From contig CM119269.1 of the NCBI GenBank assembly GCA_051294375.1, positions 6,523,552-6,587,551 of the forward strand: a stretch of DNA of 64,000 nucleotides, in the 5' to 3' direction. A model generated the notes under the pieces. The model was not told where the DNA came from. It saw nothing but the letters and a program-made list of their open reading frames with translations, and did no database searches. The stretch is from Paraspadella gotoi (lineage: Eukaryota; Chaetognatha). This document shows positions 12,563 through 29,790 of the stretch, in pieces. Positions within the stretch are counted from its first letter, which is position 1; each line of letters opens with the position of its first letter. A program made the translations under genes and the position numbers.

Positions 12563-14195
12563 TTATTTTCTTTCTTTTTTTATTCTCTTTGACAAACGCG
12601 AAAAAAAATGAGGTGTGTGGATTCCGACTTTTTGAAGACGCCGTTTGACGCTAAAAAAAGAGAGAGAGATAGAGAGAGAGTGGGGGAGAGAGAGAGAATG
12701 AGGAAGATCAAATAGCGAGAGGAGGGAGATAAAGTAAGGGGGAGGGAGAGAAGGGTAAAGTTCAAATTCAGGGCGAAAGAAAACGAAAATTAAACAAGGA
12801 ACGGCATTCCGAAAAAAAACTTTCTTTTCAAGAGATCCCATCACGTAGTAATTACGAAACTACTCAAGAATAAAACATGTCAACACCAAATGATAAGCCT
12901 AATTAGCTTAGAACTACTACACGAGTTATTTTCATACATTCATTAGATATATGTCAAATAGTGTAAATAAATATTAATATTAATATTAAATAAATTATTT
13001 AAATAAGTATAAGTCGAACAGACAAACGGATGGACCAACCAACCGACTGACCGACCGATACCCAAGTTGCTTCGCGAGTACTCGCTGAGCAACTAGAATA
13101 AAGTGCTAACTGAAAAATGAAGATAAACTTTACTTTATTTACATTTACTGTCAAGTTTGGTAATACGACTTATAGCACCATAATTGTATTTCATCAACGT
13201 AAAAATGATCAAAGTATCGGCACGCACGGAAGAGGAATACAATTAATACATTAAACCTTTTGATACTTTTTTTAAAATTCAGCGTTGAGGCAAATTTAAC
13301 CACCGAACGACCTTGGTGAAAGTAACGTCAACAACGACCAGTCTTTAACTGGCAGCGACGACGACGACGACGACGATGACAACGAAAACAAAAAAAGCCT
13401 CGAACTCCGCCTATTCTGTCGTCTAACGATTCGAACGCGGGACGTTAATCCAAATCGATTGGATTTTTTCCCCGGCCTTTGAAGTTTTTCACTCGCGCCG
13501 TTTAGAACCAGACGACGAGGACGACGACGACGACGACGACGACGGTCTACCCCCGTGACCGCGGGGAACGCTCGGACGCGCGAAAAGAGGAAAGGGGGGT
13601 GCGATTTTTTGTGGGCGGGGAATTTCAAAGGGTCGAAAAGAGAAAAGCTGAGAATTTAAGTTAGATAAATGAATCCGCGGGGCGGGGCGGTTAAAGGGTC
13701 AGGGGGGGGGGGAATTAGGGTATGAATAAGGGGGGTTGGAAAGATGAGGATTATGGGAGGGGAAGCCTAGGGGGGGAGTATGGGGGAGAGTGGGATTCAA
13801 AATCGGTTGACTCGCAGTGATTTGATTTTTACTATTTGTGAAAAAGAGAGTAAGGAAAAAAAACAAAGAACGAGATAGAATAGGAAGGAGAGAAAGAAAG
13901 ACAAAGTGAGAAAATAGTTAAAAGAGCGAAAGATTGCAAGAGAGGAAGGAACAAGAAGAAAGAAAGAGAAAGAGAGAAAGAGAGAAAGAGAGAGAGAGAG
14001 AGATGAAAGCCGGAGGAGGAGGAGATGAGACGAGGCGGGGAGGAGAAACCATTTATCAAGAGTCAAAGCAGAAGGGATTAGCGACTACAAAGAGGCGGAG
14101 CCGAATCGCCTCGTCCAGAGACGGACATCGAGAGAAAAATGACGCAGTGTCAAAGGGAGAGAGAGATAGCGACGAGGGATAGAGGGATAGAGACC

Positions 14196-14237
<42 letters not shown>

Positions 14238-15229
14238 CTTGATTGAAAGTCGTCGGAGGACGAAGAGAAGGCGATAAAAGTAAAAAAAAGAAAGATATAT
14301 TGATGACTTAAAAAGATGTATGTACATTTAAAACTACAAGAATGTTATGAAACCAAATCGTATTCCTAAACTATGAACTTTTACTTTTACTGAGGCCCAA
14401 AATTCTTTGCTCCGTGACATCGTCGCTTGGTTTACGTTACCTCCTATTTTAAAAAAGTTTGTATCTATGTCATTCGGTCATAGAATTTTAAGTAACTAAT
14501 AATATTAAATTCACTTGAGCGTTGTTTCAGGTGTATTTATATTTGTTTGCAATTAATAAAATATAATCGTTATTGTAATCATTACGCGACACAGATCGAT
14601 CTTCGCTGCATTCGACACGAAAAGATATCATAGTTGATTTGCCCGAAATTTAGCAGTAAAACCAGAAAATTTGTATTTTTTTGTCAAATTCATTGCCAGT
14701 ATTACATTAAGATCAAAGAATTAAAAAACACAACTTATCGAATTCTCATACGAACCAAGAAAAATCATTTAAAATTAGAAATAGAAAAAAAATATTTACA
14801 AGTTGTAAAGCACGTAAAATAATAGCGGTTAAGTAAAATTTAAAAAAAGTAAAATGTTTTAAGAAGGGGATTTTGGGTGAAGAAAAAAATCGTGAAAAAC
14901 TGCGAACTTCCGGTCTTTTTAAAATCACTATCTCCTGGATGTTGACTTTTACTAAGCAGTCATTGAATACTCTTTTGTCTTATTTTACGAATCATTACTA
15001 ATTAGTCTTGACCATATAAAATGTCAATTTTTTTTTAATTTTTTTTTTCTCCATGTGTTTTACTTACAGTTTCATTTTTTTTATATTTCTACCTCTCTTT
15101 ATTTTCATTGCCTTCAGTCTCCCTCTCTATCCGGTTTTCCTCTTAAATATGCAGCTAAACTTCCTCCATCCCCTTCCCCAACCCCATCCCCAACCCCTCC
15201 CCCATCCCAATCTCCCCCTCCACCCCCCG

Positions 15230-20398
<5,169 letters not shown>

Positions 20399-20449
20399 CT
20401 GTCAACGAAACAAAAGACGATCAACTTGGAAAATATGGCTCTACCGCGT

Positions 20450-20817
20450 GACCATTTGAAACCCGCCGCTATAAAAAATGAACCATATGAAAACGCGTAG
20501 AGATTTTAACCTTTTGAAAAAAGATATATAAAGACAAGACGTACTTATTTTTTATGTATAAATTTTTTGATAATTGATTTTGTTTTGAGTTTGTAATGAG
20601 GGAAAAAAGATGAGGAACAAATTCGAGCTTTTCAACTACAAATAAATGGAAATTGGTCAGCTGGAATTGATGGCTCTGTTTAACAATCATAAACTCAATA
20701 AATAGTGCTAATATAGGTAATACAAGAAAGCCCGTTAAAATTTGATCCAGGAATGTTGATTAGACTTTCTTAAAAGTAATATACTTTGCCACTGACTAAT
20801 CTTAAAACTAAGGTAGT
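20450..20817. repeat. Dispersed repeat shared with 51913-52310
   Basis: Segment beginning with the aaacccgccgct motif and containing ttttatgtataaattttttgataattgatttt. It has a clearly related but diverged copy at 51913-52310 and an inverted copy in the right palindrome arm at about 27298-27640. Type of element unknown. Confidence 0.6.
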
Positions 20818-21048
20818 GAAGAGACAGTATTGATTGTTATGAGTTAGTGACAGAACCGTTCAATATAAGCAGTCCCTGAGCTTCGGATCAGGCTGTAACA
20901 CCGAGTTACAGGCGGGTTAAGCGCCCCGTCCCTCTTAACTGCTAGGCGGACCCCGGGCTAGAACCCCAGACCTTTGGGTTGGGAGGCGAAATGACTTGCC
21001 TCGGCACAATGGCCGCTGATGAATGGTTGGTAGATTTTAGTCCACCAT
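20818..21048 (-). mobile_element. tRNA-derived SINE-like element, copy 1
   Basis: Read on minus, the unit starts with atggtgga, carries a B-box-like stretch in a GGGGTTCTA context, and ends in caatactgtctcttc. An almost identical unit is at 21237-21469, with inverted copies at 26646-26876 and 27061-27292. The tRNA-like head suggests a pol III SINE; the tail is not a clear poly-A. Confidence 0.5.
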
Positions 21049-21236
21049 ACATCCCCCCTCCCGTAGGGAGAAGTCTGTTGCTCTCTTCAGTGAATTGTTG
21101 TTGTTGGTGGAAAGTTCGTCACCAAGTTGAGGCATGTCGCCTGATGTGTTGTGGGTGGAAAGTGCATCGCCACGTTGAGGCATGTCGCCTGAAAGTGTTG
21201 TTGTTGCTGTTGTGTTTGGAAGTCGGGCTCACCAAT
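21049..21236. repeat. Spacer between SINE copies with a duplicated 40-bp unit
   Basis: Two units of the form ggtggaaagt...gttgaggcatgtcgcctga sit in tandem between the SINE copies, next to GTT triplet runs. The block is repeated inverted at about 26877-27060. Confidence 0.7.
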
Positions 21237-21469
21237 GAAGAGACAGTATTGATTGTTATGAGTTAGTGACAGAACCGTTCAATATAAGCAGTCCCTGAGC
21301 TTTGGATCAGGCTGTAACACCGAGTTACAGGCGGGTTAAGCGCCCCGTCCCTCATAACAGCTTGGCGACCACCGGGTTAGAACCCGGACCTTAGGGTTGG
21401 GAGGCGAATGACTTGCCTCCGGCACCAATGGCCGCTGATGAACGGTTGGTGGATTTTTTAGTCCACCAT
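21237..21469 (-). mobile_element. tRNA-derived SINE-like element, copy 2
   Basis: Direct repeat of 20818-21048. On minus it contains the intact B-box-like word GGGTTCTAACCC, which fits GGTTCNANNCC. Confidence 0.55.
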
Positions 21470-21502
21470 CCACCATAGAAGTCATCTTTCAAATTAAATT
21501 AT

Positions 21503-21772
21503 TTCCCAGTGAAATGGAGAAATGCAGTAATAGATATTATACCTAAGAAAGAGAAACCGCAAAATTCGGTGAAAGGATTTAAACCGATAAGCCTTTTGAG
21601 CTGGGTACTGTGTAAGTAAATTATATGAACGGTTTATTCGTGATTCTTAAACATATGGATTTTAAAAATATAAAAAACCCAATACAAGCAGGCTTTTGTC
21701 GAGGACGATCCACTCAGGAACACTTGATAGGATTGTCGGAAGACGTTGCAAGAGGTTTTCAAAATATGATAT
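21503..21772 (+). pseudogene. LINE reverse transcriptase fragment
   Basis: Translated pieces read KWRNAVIDIIPKKEKP, KGFKPISLLS and PIQAGFCRGRSTQEHLIGLS in order. These match the well-known RT motifs of jockey/CR1-type non-LTR retrotransposons (W..A...PI.K, Y-RPISLLS, QAGFR.GRST.D-L). Stops and frame changes between the blocks show that it is decayed. Inverted copy at 26340-26612. Confidence 0.75.
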
Positions 21773-22540
21773 GATTTCAACCAATCCCTAGATCAGCCCA
21801 ATTTGTATTGTGGTAGAAATCAAATTAATATTGCAAGTAACAATTGAACAAGATTGGAAAAAGACCCATGGCCTACACCCGGCCCGTCCTTTCTGAAAAA
21901 ATTCTAATCTAATCTAATCTTTTTTGTAAAACAAAATAACATTCAAATTAAGTTTTTTTTATATTTTAGGCTTTATTTACTAGAGGGCTCCCAAACAAAA
22001 GAGCATTCAGTGAGACAAGATAGCACTTTTGATAGTGATAGCCACACTCAATGGGGTGAGTCAAAAATTTAGAGTGAGTACAAGCTCAAACGAATATTTA
22101 GACATTTTTAAGAATACTTTCAATGAACAAAAAATTTCTAATATGGCTCTATACCCTAGTAATTAATTTTTTAATATTTATTTATAGATAGGAAAGGCCA
22201 AAAATTTTTTTGGGAATTTTTAAATTTTAAGACCAGATTCAGATAGCTCACAAAAAGTTGTCTGCACAAAATAATATTTTTACGATAAGTGTGTCAAAAA
22301 TAAGAAAAACTGTAAAAAATCATCATCATCATCATCTTTAGATGATTTTATTACATACATTAGGATTTAAATTTCATCGGCTATGGCTACAGTTTTGATT
22401 AAGTTATAAAATTTACTTACCAGATATCTTATTCTTTTTTAAGAAACAAAGAAACATGCATAATGAATTTGATCTGCACCTGCTAGATTTTTCTTTGCAC
22501 CTGCTTTTACACAAAATAGCAATTTCTGTTTAATTTGAAA

Positions 22541-22861
22541 AAATGATACAAGTTAAAAAAATATACAATTTAAAAAAATGATACAAGTTTAAAAAAATAA
22601 TACAAGTTAAAAAATGATGCAAGTTGAAAAAATGATGAGAGTTAAAAAAATGATGCTAGTTGAAAAATGATGAGTTAAAAAAATCATGCAAGTTGAAAAA
22701 ATGATGCAAGTTGAAAAAATGATACGAGTTGAAAAAATGATTCGAGTTGAAAAAATGATACAAGTTAAAAAATGAGGCAAATTGAAAAAATGAGGCAAAT
22801 TGAAAAAATGAGGCAAGTTGTAAAAATGATGCAAGTTAAAAAAATGAAGCAAGTTGAAAAA
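22541..22861. repeat. AT-rich minisatellite, unit about 17-18 bp
   Basis: Tandem variants of aaaaaatgatgcaagttg. The inverted copy is at about 25300-25600, and short runs of the same unit occur near 40510 and 44988-45030. Confidence 0.85.
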
Positions 22862-23780
22862 AATATGTAAGTATAAGGGGGTATGTTGCCTGTGATAAGA
22901 TAGGCATATAACTAGGTACCAAAAGGTTCAGTGTTTATTAATATCTTACTTGATGGTATGTTGACTTGACTTGGCATCGGTGAAAAATGCTTGCTTACTA
23001 TGTAAACTGTCTTTTATGTGTATAGCTAGTTAGCTTTGCCTGAAGTAGAGAAATGGAAACACAATTAAACACATATTTATTTTTCTCTATTATATTGTGC
23101 TTAGACCTATTGACACAATTTAGCACTATTTAATGATTAACTGTTAAGATGTTAATCTTATGCTGATTGAGCTCTGATAAGGAGAAATGGACTCTAACAA
23201 GAGAGTGCGTCCCCAAAACAAAGCTGAATAATAGTTTAACTTCTGAACAAATAAAGGAATCACTAAATATGAGCAAGTCAAATCTTTAAGTAATAAAATG
23301 TTAAGTATTATTATTAATTAATTAGTTAAAATATTACTATGACTCATTTAATCATTAACATTGCTAAAGACTATATTTAGCTACTAGAAAACTATGAAAC
23401 AAAACTAATACCGAAAAATCCAAAATGAATTAGACACATTTAGATTCAATACTGCAATAGTAAATGAGATTGAGAGATTCAATCTCATTTAAGATCATAT
23501 CAAATAATCATCTCTTACATATATTAACACATTTTTTAGGTATCATACTGGGGTAGTCAGTGATATAGTATTATAAAACCATGGTGCATATTGTTATTCC
23601 ATGACTTTTCATTCTATCCTTATGATCGCCATTGAAGATACAATTGTAGTGAAACAAACAATGGTCATGCAAAAAGCAAGTATTTTAAAGAAAGGCCAAA
23701 TTTTTCCCTCCCTTTTTCTTGCTTTCGTGCTTTCTTTCTTTCGTTTTATATATTGCTAAGAGATTTCTGTATGTCGCGTT
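22862..23780. other. AT-rich arm sequence without recognisable gene
   Basis: Unannotated part of the left palindrome arm. Its final 270 bp (flank ending in agagatttctgtatgtcgcg) recurs at 33202-33478. No exon or RNA gene seen. Confidence 0.4.
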
Positions 23781-24397
23781 TATAATGAAGGCGAATTAAA
23801 TTAACTCAAATTAAGCGTAGTTAAATTAATAAAAATTCTAAAAGTGAAATGAACAACATTATCAATGAACATTTATTAATAAAAAAATTATTATATTTTA
23901 ACAATTTATCGCTAGTAGGCCATATTTAATAGTGTACAAGCTATAAATGATAAATTTCAAAAGCTTTTTTACTATAATTTTGTGCAGATTTTGAGATTCT
24001 GTTCATAAAAAAGTTGATAAAAAATATAATCTTTTTGAAAAATTCTTTCATTAAGTGAGTAAAAATTAGAAAACTATATTTTAATCTGAAAAAGTTAACT
24101 TTTATTATTAAATATAGCTTTTTATTTGATCATAAAGTTAGTTTTCTTACAACTTTAACGATAGCAATCAAATTAAGTTTAAGAAAACCGTGACAATTTT
24201 GAAACATTTCGTTTATAAGGATAGTACTGATATATAAATATACGCCTACGAGGAAAATTAAAAAGCATAAAATTAATTTTTTTTACAAATTAATGTTCAC
24301 TGATGTATGTTGTTTCATAATTTGACTTTTAGAATTTTTCGTAATATAATTTTCACTAGGCCTTAATTTTGAGTTAATTAATTCGCTTCAATTAATA
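23781..24397. mobile_element. Fold-back core element at the palindrome centre
   Basis: 617 bp whose two halves are imperfect inverted repeats: the left start (gaattaaattaactcaaatt) is mirrored at the right end, with markedly more divergence than the outer arms show. A third copy, in right-arm orientation, is at 33479-34087 with only one flank. It behaves like a non-autonomous fold-back element of about 600 bp. Confidence 0.55.
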
Positions 24398-25299
24398 ACG
24401 CGACATACAGAAATCTCTTAGCAATATATAAATACGAAAGAAAGAAAGCAGAAAGCAAGAAAAAGGGAGGGAAAAATTGGCCTTTCTTTAAAATACTTTG
24501 CTTTTGCATGACCTATTGTTTTGTTGCACTACAATTGTATCTTCAATGGGATCATAAAGGATAGAATGAAAAAGTCAGAATAACAATATGCAGCAGTGTT
24601 TTAATAAGTATCTATATCCACTGACTACTCGCAGTATGATACTAAAAATGTGTAATATATGTAAGAGATGATATTTGATTCTTAAATGAGATTGAATCTC
24701 TCAATCTCATTTACATATTGCAGTATGAATCTAAATGTGTCTATTTCATTTTGGATTTTGGTATGTAGTTTTGTTCATAGTTTCTAGTAGCTAAATATAG
24801 CTTTAGCATGTTAATGATAACATGGTCATAGTAATATTTTAACTAATTATTAATAATAATACTTTAACATTTATTACTTAAGATTTGACTTGCTCATATT
24901 TAGTATTCCTTTATTTGTTCAGAAGTTAACTATTATTCAGCTTTGTTTTGGGGACGCACTCTCTTGTAGAGTCCATTTCTCCTTATCAGAGCTCAATCAG
25001 CATAAGATAACATCTTAACAGTTAATCATTAATAGTGCTAAATTGTGTTCAATAAGGTCTAAGCACAATATAATAGAGAAAAATAAATAGTGTTTAATTG
25101 TGTCCTTTCTCTACTTCAAGGCAAAGCAATACTATACACATAAAGACGTTTACATAGTAAGAGCATTTTTCACCGATGCCAAGTCAAGTCAACATACCAT
25201 CAGTAAGATATTAATAAACACTGAACCTTTGGTACCTAGTTATATGCTATCTTATCACAGCAACATACCCCCTTATACTTACATATTTTTTCAACTGCT

Positions 25300-25600
25300 T
25301 CATTTTTTTTAACTTGCATCATTTTTACACTTGCCTCATTTTTCAATTTGCCTCATTTTTCAATTTGCCTCATTTTTAACTTGTATCATTTTTCAACTCG
25401 AATCATTTTTTCAAACTCGTATCATTTTTTCAACTGCATCATTTTTCAATTGCATGATTTTTTTAACTCATCATTTTTCAACTAGCATCATTTTTTTAAA
25501 CTCTCATCATTTTTTCCAACTGCATCATTTTAACTTGTATTATTTTTTAAACTTGTATATTTTTTTTTTAAATTGTATATTTTTTACTTGTATCATTTTT
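25300..25600. repeat. Inverted copy of the AT-rich minisatellite
   Basis: Same unit as 22541-22861, on the other strand, with different unit count and many small indels. Confidence 0.85.
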
Positions 25601-26339
25601 TCAAATAACAGAAATTGCTATTTTGTGTAAAAGCAGGTCAAAGAAAATCTAGCAGGTGCAGATCAAATTCTTATGCATGTTTCTTTGTTTTCTAAAAAAG
25701 AATAAGATATCTGGTAAGTAAATTTTATAACTTAATCAAAAAACTGTAGCCATAGCCGATGAAATTTAAATCCTAAATGTATGTAATAAAATATCTAAGA
25801 TGATGATGATGATGATTTTTTACAGTTTTTCTTATTTTTGACACACTTATCGTAAAAATATTATTTTGGTGCAGACACTTTTGTGAGCTATCTGAATCTG
25901 GTCTAAAAAATTAAAAATTTTCCAAAAAAATTTTTGGCTTTCCTATCTATAAATAAATATTAAAAATTAATTACTAGGGTTAAGAGCCATATTAGAAATT
26001 TTTTGTTCATTGAAAGTATCTTAAAAATGTCTAATATTCTTGAGCTTGTACTCACTTATTTGACTCACCCATTTGAGTGTGGCTATCACTATCAAAAGTG
26101 CTATCTTGTCTCACTGAATGCTCTTTTTGTTTGGGAGCCCTCTAGTAAATAAAGCCTAAAATATAAAAAACTTAATTGAATGTTATTTGTTTACAAAAAA
26201 GATTAGATTAGTTAGAATTTTTCAGAAAGGACGGGCCGGGTGTAGGCCATGGGTCTTTTTCCAATCTTGTTCAATTGTTACTTGCAATATTAATTTTGAT
26301 TTCTACCACAATACAAATTGGGCTGATCTAGGGATTGGT

Positions 26340-26612
26340 TGAAATCATATCATATTTGAAAACTCTTGCAACGTCTTCCGACAATCCTATCAAGTGTTCC
26401 TGAGTGGATCGTCCTCGACAAAAGCCTGCCTTGTATTGGGTTTTTATATTTTAAAATCCATATGTTTAAGAATCACTGAATAAACCGTTCATATTAATTT
26501 ACTACAACAGTACCCAGCTCAAAAAGGCTTATCGTTTAAATCCTTTCCCGAATTTTGCGGTTTCTCTTCTTAGGTATAATATCTATTACTGCATTTCTCC
26601 ATTTCACTGGAA
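26340..26612 (-). pseudogene. LINE reverse transcriptase fragment (inverted copy)
   Basis: Right-arm counterpart of 21503-21772, with the same RT blocks in reverse orientation and extra indels. Confidence 0.7.
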
Positions 26613-26645
26613 ATAATTTAATTTGAAAGATGACTTATATGGTGG

Positions 26646-26876
26646 ATGGTGGACTAATAATCCACCAGCCGTTCATCAGCGGCCATTGGTGCCGGAGGCA
26701 AGTCATTGCCCCAACCCAAAGGTCCGGGGTTCTAACCCGGTGGTCGCCAAGCAGTTATGAGGACGGGGTGCTTAACCCGCCTGTAACTCGGTGTTACAGC
26801 CTGATCCAAAGCTCAGGGACTGCTTATATTGGAATGGTTCTGTCACTAACTCATAACAATCAATTACTGTCTCTTC
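26646..26876 (+). mobile_element. tRNA-derived SINE-like element, copy 3
   Basis: Inverted-arm counterpart of 21237-21469. The B-box-like word GGTTCTAACCC is at 26728-26738. Confidence 0.55.
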
Positions 26877-27060
26877 ATTGGTGAGCCCGACTTCCAAACA
26901 ACAACAGCACAACAACACTTTCAGGCGACATGCCTCAACATGGCGATGTACTTTCCACCCACAACACATCAGGCGACATGCCTCAACTTGGTGACGAACT
27001 TTCCACCAACACAACAATTCACTGAAGAGATGCAACAATTCTCCTTACGGGAGGGGATGT

Positions 27061-27292
27061 ATGGTGGACTAAAAATCCATCAACCATTCATCAGCGGCCA
27101 TTGTGCCGGAAGCAAGTCATTCGCCTTCCCAACCCAAAGTCTGGGGTTCTAGCCCGGTGGCCGCCTAGCAGTTAAGAGGGACGGGGGCGCTAACCCGCCT
27201 GTAACTCGGTGTAAGAGCCTGATCCGAAAGCTCAGGACTGCTTATATTGAACGGTTCTGTCACTAACTCATAACAATCAATACTGTCTCTTC
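27061..27292 (+). mobile_element. tRNA-derived SINE-like element, copy 4
   Basis: Inverted-arm counterpart of 20818-21048. The B box is degraded in the same way as in that copy. Confidence 0.5.
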
Positions 27293-27700
27293 ACTACCTT
27301 AGTTTTAAGATTACAGTGGCAAAGTATATTACTTTAGAAGTATAATCAACATTCCTGGATCAAATTTTAACGGGCTTCTTGTATACTATATTAGCACTAT
27401 TTATTGGTTATGATTGTTAAACAGAGCCATCAATTCCAGCTGACCATTTCCATTTATTTGTAGTTGAAAAGCTCGAATTGTTCCTCATCTTTTTTCCCTC
27501 ATTACAAACTCAAAACAAAATCAATTATCAAAAAAATTATACATAAAAAATAAGTACGTCTTGTCTTAAATATTCTTTTTCAAAAAAGGTTAAATCTCTA
27601 CGCGTTTTCATATGGTCATTTTTATAGCGGCGGGTTTTCAAATGGTCACGCGGTAGAGCCATATTTTCCAAGTTGATCGTCTTTTGTTTTCGTTGACAGA

Positions 27701-29561
27701 CGATGAAGAAACTGTACGACTTGAATCAGTCGATGGACAGTCTCATGACGGAGGAAAGAGTTGGACACGAGCGAATTCGAAAAGAGAGCAAAAAGTGGGT
27801 CCGATTGGTTCGTCTCTGCTCTTTTTAGCTTTTATCGCTATAAGAGCAGCTATGGTATTACTATTGTATTTAACCGTTAGTATTGCAGAATGTCATGAGG
27901 TGTTAAACAGGCAATTATTGAAGCATTTAATGTAAATTAATTTTATTCGGGAAGAGACACTTTTTATTTTATACGGTAGTAAATAATGTCAACATTTAGC
28001 CAATATATTTTATGGAAGAAAAAAATTGAATCTATGCATATTGCATAATTATATATTGTAAATATGTAAGATTTAGTATTTTTAAAATTTTTATAATATT
28101 GTATTTTCGTTTTGCGTTTAATGTTGTCAACGATCATTTTTATCTTCATTCTTTAATACTCCATCTCCTAGGCGGTGCTGCAGTAAGCATACTACATCCA
28201 CGTGAGCCCATCCTCCGTCTGGTGCCAGATCTGATGGTGAAAGGCGAGACGTTCGGCCGAGCTGGCGAGGGCCTGGTGGACGGAGAGCTGTCGCTTCCAG
28301 GAGACCTTGAAGGGGAACATCAGCTGGTCAAGCATACTTGGCCGGAGGTAGTTTCGTCCAGTTATGTCGCAGCTGAAACAGTACTAATGAAAAAAGTCGA
28401 ACAAAACACTTTGATAATTCATTAATTGGCAGCGATCCCAGTAAGTGAAGATCAGGAGCGTATTTAGCTTTCTAATCAGGGTTGTCCTCGAGGTTAATTT
28501 TCTTAAGGTATTTCTAAATACTGCTATATGTAAATGATAAAGCGAATTAAAATTTCTTATCTTTTACATTATTTTAAATCAATACAGATGGATCAGCTGA
28601 AGGAGGAGGTGAATCGTAAGTCGCGAGAGATTTTGCAAAAAGACGAAGAATTAAAGAAAACAAGGATGGAATGGAGATACTGGAAGACACAGAGGTCACT
28701 GTCAGAAGGTCATCAATGAGTATCAGGTGAGGACTGAGGAGGTCACTGTCAAGACGTAACATGGCAAGAATTAGTTAACAAATATCTGGTCCCTTTGGGC
28801 ATGGAGTAATGTGTTTCAAAAAAGGATAACTTTAGCAATACTACATCGAAATTAACAGTGAATATTTTTAATTTTTAGATTTGTCAAAGCGGGAGAAGTC
28901 GCTCTGAAGAATATCACGACGCCGTAGTGAGCAGAGAAGCGATATGGAGGTAAGGATAACCGAACCGTACGTTTTACTAAAGCCACAGACGCCGGACAAA
29001 TTACAGACTATTATTGTTAGCCTCCAATACTCCGGTTCATATCGCACTCCGCCGTGTAGGCGGGTTGACTTCCCGCCCCGCTTACAAGCATTGACATCTA
29101 TGGGGAGCGAACCCAAGGAAGTTTATTGGGATCAGGGATAGCTCGTACTTACGCCACCCGTGTTATGCGGAAGTTGTTAGACGGGTAGTAAATATGTTGC
29201 CTATGTTTAGGCGCGAAACTGAGCTGGAAAAGTTTGCATGGAAATGGCAAGATTTAATTGTTTGCTTGTTCTTTATTTCAGAATAAGACTTAAAGCAAAT
29301 GCCCAATGATGAAGACATTATTGCGTACTTGTTAAGTTAGAACGTCCAAAAGCCAATTCATACCATGTATTGTTTTGTTGTACTTGGTAGTTATCATATT
29401 CATAACAATGTAATTTGACAGTCCCCCCCTTGCGGCCCCGCCCATATTCGTTGTCAGGAAATCGTGAGCGAGACGTCGGCGACGAAACCTCGACGCTGTC
29501 GAGGATCAAGTCGCTAAAGGATCAACAGGCGGCGATCGTGCACATTATGCAGGTGGAGAGA

Positions 29562-29593
<32 letters not shown>

Positions 29594-29790
29594 TATAATT
29601 CTATACCCACCTTTCTCCCAGCAACTGTCCGACGTCCGCGCGTACGAACAGCAATTCCTTTTGCTGATCGACGACGTCACGTACAAAGATGACGTCATCG
29701 CCCACGTTGAAAATCCGAAAGTCGAAGTGAAAAGAAGATGACGGATTTGAGGAACGAGATCGCAAAGCTGACTGCAGAGAGGTGAGGCAT
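27701..29790 (+). pseudogene. Duplicate of seven coiled-coil exons, frameshifted
   Basis: Inverted copies of the exons at 20303-20398 through 18207-18367 appear in order at about 27701-27795, 27885-27930, 28173-28350, 28589-28727, 28879-28950, 29459-29552 and 29621-29781. Several have lost or gained single bases: the fourth lacks a base inside its Met-Glu run and the third reads a stop after AVLQ. Acceptors and donors are still recognisable. Either a recent inverted duplication or, more likely, the same locus read at lower accuracy. Confidence 0.8.

Larger units (their letters stand above)
9706..15229. other. Gene-poor spacer with simple repeats
   Basis: No exon I can support. It contains poly-A at about 10757-10777, GA blocks separated by TGG at 11598-11706, a (GCC)n block at 12318-12364, (CT)n near 12520-12560, (GAC)n runs near 13352-13372 and 13511-13540, GA runs at about 13975-14002 and 14200-14235, and a C-rich CCCCAACCCCATCCCC tract at about 15170-15226 just past the stop of the coiled-coil gene (its 3' UTR on minus). 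Confidence 0.5.

Noticed and set aside
22607-22852. Frame of repeated His-Phe-Phe-Asn-Leu units (also 25331-25630)
   Set aside because: Translation of the 17-18-bp AT-rich minisatellite.
26772-27152. Frames over the SINE-like units (for example with THQATCLNLVTNFPPT)
   Set aside because: They span SINE and spacer repeat sequence on both strands and differ between the mirrored copies; no protein domain.
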